Source: DASSFZ01 sp036514635
Lineage (GTDB): Bacteria > Chloroflexota > Anaerolineae > Fen-1058
DNA: 14,711 nucleotides
Direction of reading: 5' to 3'
Assembly: GCA_036514635.1 (NCBI GenBank)
Contig: DATBWU010000170.1
Location: 1-14,711, forward strand
Shown: positions 12,212-14,711 of the stretch, piece after piece
Layout: every line of letters begins with the position of its first letter
Position numbering within the stretch: position 1 is the stretch's first letter
Notes under the pieces: model-generated
What the model was told of the DNA's origin: nothing
What the model saw: only the letters and a program-made list of their open reading frames with translations
The model's database searches: none
Translations under genes and position numbers: made by a program

Positions 12212-12288
12212 GATTTCAGGAAGGCGAGCCGCTCACGCCAGGTCAGTGCGCGGGGTGAACAGAGGCAACGCATCGGATCAACAGCGGA

Positions 12289-12334
12289 TAAACGAATCCA
12301 CCACAGACAGAGCTGTGCTGGTGGCATTCGTTTA
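12289..12334. repeat. Imperfect hairpin within the gene-free repeat region
   Basis: TAAACGAAT (12289-12297) pairs with ATTCGTTTA (12326-12334), and CCACC (12298-12302) with GGTGG (12320-12324), with a single bulged C. An inner ACAG/CTGT stem closes the top. A second, more decayed version lies at about 12463-12514. No function is known to me. Confidence 0.55.
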
Positions 12335-12358
12335 CGGGAGCACTGCACCGCATGTGTC
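12326..12358 (+). repeat. 33-bp exact direct repeat, copy 1
   Basis: ATTCGTTTACGGGAGCACTG and the following 13 bases recur without a change at 12506-12538, 180 nt away. Upstream flanks of both copies also align (CAACG, AACxGATAAACG), so a ~180-bp unit seems to have been duplicated and partly decayed. Confidence 0.85.
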
Positions 12359-12392
12359 ACCGGGCATTGCCCACGAATTACCGAATGCTCTC

Positions 12393-12432
12393 GATGTAGT
12401 CAACTTCCTCGCTCGGTTCTGCTTTGCGCGAA
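12393..12432 (-). repeat. 40-bp repeat, copy 2
   Basis: 37 of 40 positions match the leader of the propeller gene (11119-11158). On the minus strand one frame reads KAEPSEEVDYIESIR and then stops, which looks like a protein C-terminus; about 24 codons are open in that frame before an upstream stop. Confidence 0.7.
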
Positions 12433-12505
12433 AGAAAGGAGAGCGTTGCAACGAATCAGCAACCGATAAACGGATGCGGCCCGTGCGCCATCACGCTGAT
12501 CGTGG

Positions 12506-12538
12506 ATTCGTTTACGGGAGCACTGCACCGCATGTGTC
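12506..12538 (+). repeat. 33-bp exact direct repeat, copy 2
   Basis: Identical to 12326-12358. It is followed within 20 nt by ATTCGTTGC (12547-12555), the reverse complement of GCAACGAAT at 12448-12456, so an inverted 9-mer frames the second unit. Confidence 0.85.
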
Positions 12539-12646
12539 GGTTATCCATTCGTTGCTTCGGCCCGGTTCACCCACATGCGCTTGCCTGAGGCGATCCGTTC
12601 GCCTCCTTGAAAGCTGTAAAGAGCGTCTTTCATAGGAGTTACGCAC

Positions 12647-12778
12647 TTGAACCGCAAAGGACGCAACCCCGCAAAAAGATGCGAGGCAGGCGGACGCCAA
12701 GATTTTCAAGGGCTTTGCGCTCTTCGCGCCTTCGCGGTGAAGTTTTTTCCCGGTCAACCTGGAAGAGCATGATCTCAC
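12647..12778 (+). repeat. Dispersed ~160-bp repeat, copy 3 (internally deleted)
   Basis: It begins TTGAACCGC, lacks the GACCCTCTGAAGAGGGCAGG palindrome segment of copies 1 and 2, then rejoins at CGCAACCCCGCAAAAAGA and continues through the CTCTTCGCGCCTTCGCGGTG module to GGAAGA and ATCTC. It lies downstream of the BNR gene stop and abuts the second 35-bp repeat. Confidence 0.8.
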
Positions 12779-12779
12779 T

Positions 12780-12814
12780 TTGAAACCCGTCCATGGCCCC
12801 TGCGGCTAACAGGG
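12780..12814. repeat. 35-bp repeat, copy 2
   Basis: 32 of 35 positions match 12034-12068. It lies 43 nt beyond the stop codon of the BNR propeller gene. The stem here is CCCTG/CAGGG. The two copies bracket the whole repeat-rich, gene-free stretch. Confidence 0.7.
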
Positions 12815-12856
12815 TTAGCGAGATGGCGTGCTCGAAGTCAGCGGGCTTGCGCGGCC

Positions 12857-14711
12857 CTACGGGCTGAGTGGAGTAGCCTCCAACGGCGCACCCGCTAGCC
12901 GGAAGATACCATCCGGCGTGGCGGCGTAGGCTTTCGACGAGTCGTTGGGGTCGACGGCGATGGAGTAGACGATCGGATTCGGCCCAAGCCCGTCTTGAAT
13001 CAGCGCCCACTGCGCTCCGCCGTCTGTCGAGATGAACGCGCCGCTGTCGGTGGCGGCGTACACCGTCTGCGGATCGGCCGGGTCGATCGCCAGCTCGTTG
13101 ATGGAGCGGCCAGTCAGCCCGGTGTTGACCTGCCGCCAGCCCATACCGCCGTTCTCGGTTTTGAGCACGCCCTTGTGCGTCGAGCCGATGTACATCACGT
13201 CGGGATTCGAAGGGTCGAGGGCCGCCGCGTAATAGTAGCCACCCACTGTTCCCAGCGTGCGCCAGGTCTCCCCGGCATCATCTGAGCGGTAGAGGCCCCC
13301 ATCTGCATTTACAACGTACATCCGCTGACCGTCTTCGTATACCAACAAGATGGGCTGGTTGCCCGGGGCAGGAAAGCTTTCAACTCTCGCAAATGTCTCA
13401 CCACCATCCTTTGAGATGGCGGGGCCTGCATCACTCGCCAGCCATAACTTGGCCTGGTCGTGTGGGTCCGGCACCACTTGCCACGGGCCGGTTACATCGC
13501 CGCTGCCGAACGGCTCCCACGTCTGACCATTATCGTTGCTGCGATAGAGACGTCCTTCCCAATGACTGGCGTAATAGACAACGTCCTGCGTTGGGTGCAT
13601 CGTCAATCGCCCGTCACCGGTGACGTGGCTAAAGGCATTCTGCCAGGTTTTCCCGCCATCCCCGGAGCGGAAACCGCCGTGAACATACATGCCGCTATTA
13701 ATCAGGAAGAGCTGGTTGCCGTCACGCGGGTCTACCGTCAGGCGCATGTGGGCGGCGGCGCCTAGCCAGCCAATGCCGCTCCAGGTTTCGCCGCCGTCGG
13801 TAGATCTCATCACCGCGTTGTCTCCGGCGTAGACGACCCGGGGATCGCTTGGAGCGATGGCAAAGGGGACGCGATCCTGGCCGCCCGAGCCAGGCCCGAA
13901 ATCGGGCGACGACCACGATGCGCCGCCGTCGCGGGATACTTGCAAAGGTTGGGAGCCACAGTACACCGCGCCGTCGGCCGGGTTGACGGCCAGCCAGTTG
14001 CAGTCCTGCTCCAGAACCGGCTTCCAGGTTTTGCCACCGTCGGACGTCTTGTAGACCCCGCCGTGCCCCCCGGCATACAGGGTGTCCAGGTCCCTCGGAT
14101 CGGCGGCCACCCGCCACCAGTCGTCCTCCCATCCAGCAGTTTGGGGATGAACCATCTCGGCCGAAGTCAGTTGTTTCCAGGTGCGCCCGCCATCGCGCGA
14201 CTCGTAGACGCCAGCCTGGCAGGTCGAACCGGGAGGTCCATAGACGCTGGCGTAAACATGCTCGCCATTGCCTGGGTCAATGACCAGGCCGGTGATACTC
14301 CACGGGCAATCGCTGGCACGTTGCTGCCAGGTTGCCCCTCCGTCGTTGGAACTGTATAGCCCGTTGGCGGCGCTGTAATACAGGTGGCGGCTGTCCGCCG
14401 GGTCGAGGTGAATCAGTCCGGTCCAGTTCCAGGACGTGTCCAGGTTGATGCCCCGGTTAGCCGCCTGCCACGTCCGCCCACCGTCGGTGGACTTGTATAC
14501 GCCGCCTTGCTGCGACGCGGTGTACATCATATTCGAGTCGTTCGGGTCAATTACGATCAGACCCACGATGCCCTTGCCCAGCCCCGCGTTGCTCGGCATC
14601 CAGGTCTGCCCGCCGTCGCGAGAGACGTACAGGCCCGCGCCGTAAGTGCCGGCAAAGACGGTATTGGGGTCGTTCGGGTCTACCGCCAGCGCGTTGAGGG
14701 CCATCGGCGGG
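12857..14711 (-). CDS. Asp-box (BNR) beta-propeller protein, 5' end beyond window
   Basis: At least 615 residues of a protein built from repeated Asp-box motifs (SxDxGxTW), the turn that marks sialidase, GH74 and sortilin-type propellers. Counting from the Met at 14704, boxes begin near residues 28, 72, 118, 168, 220, 257, 301, 347, 389, 431, 474, 516 and 559, about every 43 residues. Thirteen boxes fit two seven-bladed propellers. The box at 516 (TENGGMGW) is degenerate and the one at 431 ends in Phe. Many blades also carry a VDPxDP motif before the box. No sialidase Arg triad or glycosidase acid pair can be identified, so an adhesive or scaffolding role is as likely as catalysis. The frame stays open to the window edge (Pro-Pro before the Met) and no signal peptide is present, so the true start lies upstream. 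The C-terminus (ATPLSP) has no anchor. Confidence 0.93.
   Translation of the reverse strand, partial: PPMALNALAVDPNDPNTVFAGTYGAGLYVSRDGGQTWMPSNAGLGKGIVGLIVIDPNDSNMMYTASQQGGVYKSTDGGRTWQAANRGINLDTSWNWTGLIHLDPADSRHLYYSAANGLYSSNDGGATWQQRASDCPWSITGLVIDPGNGEHVYASVYGPPGSTCQAGVYESRDGGRTWKQLTSAEMVHPQTAGWEDDWWRVAADPRDLDTLYAGGHGGVYKTSDGGKTWKPVLEQDCNWLAVNPADGAVYCGSQPLQVSRDGGASWSSPDFGPGSGGQDRVPFAIAPSDPRVVYAGDNAVMRSTDGGETWSGIGWLGAAAHMRLTVDPRDGNQLFLINSGMYVHGGFRSGDGGKTWQNAFSHVTGDGRLTMHPTQDVVYYASHWEGRLYRSNDNGQTWEPFGSGDVTGPWQVVPDPHDQAKLWLASDAGPAISKDGGETFARVESFPAPGNQPILLVYEDGQRMYVVNADGGLYRSDDAGETWRTLGTVGGYYYAAALDPSNPDVMYIGSTHKGVLKTENGGMGWRQVNTGLTGRSINELAIDPADPQTVYAATDSGAFISTDGGAQWALIQDGLGPNPIVYSIAVDPNDSSKAYAATPDGIFRLAGAPLEATPLSP

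Noticed and set aside
12262..12540. Possible CRISPR-like array
   Set aside because: Only two identical 33-bp units exist, 180 nt apart. There is no regular spacer size, no third unit and no cas gene nearby.
12125..12778. Short plus- and minus-strand open frames in the gene-free stretch
   Set aside because: They are built of repeat sequence, overlap one another on both strands and lack ribosome binding sites.

Overview
This window most likely comes from a member of the Chloroflexota, probably Anaerolineae or a close relative. The DNA is GC-rich. Its extracytoplasmic proteins carry Thr/Pro-rich linkers next to a single membrane segment. There is a Pkn-type Ser/Thr kinase with an outward-facing C-terminal half, an NBR1-type Ig-like domain on a membrane protein, and a secreted protein ending in LPILLKNR. 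This assignment rests on protein style; no marker gene is present.

Layout: (1) 32-757 (+), a HAD-family hydrolase. (2) 934-2052 and 2423-3766 (+), a response-regulator/ParA-like protein (CpaE/TadZ type) and a CpaF/TadA secretion ATPase, the cytoplasmic half of a Tad/Flp-type pilus or secretion machine. They are separated by a dispersed repeat and a leader carrying a terminator-like hairpin. No TadB/TadC platform genes follow. (3) 3855-4199 (-), a small two-CxxC protein, with a 138-bp MITE-like element abutting its ribosome binding site. (4) 8597-4646 (-), a two-gene operon. The first gene encodes a zinc-ribbon, three-TM protein with an NBR1-like domain. The second, 25 nt downstream, encodes a transmembrane Ser/Thr kinase with lectin-like and other outer domains. 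(5) 11104-9155 (-), a secreted, membrane-anchored beta-propeller. (6) 12032-11457 (-), a small secreted Ig/FN3-like protein. (7) 14711-12857 (-), a large Asp-box (BNR) propeller protein whose 5' end lies beyond the window.

The spaces between genes are unusually rich in repeats. They hold three copies of a ~160-bp dispersed repeat carrying a tRNA T-arm/B-box-like end, and two copies of a ~123-bp repeat of the 'ATCCGTGTTCATCCGTGTCC' type. They also hold two copies of a double hairpin whose loops covary, four palindromes in a row with 2-nt GA/TC loops, a MITE-like element, and several short direct repeats concentrated in a gene-free stretch at 12033-12856. The coding content is recognisable by family. 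The unexplained material is the repeat architecture and the zinc-ribbon/NBR1 plus receptor-kinase pair.
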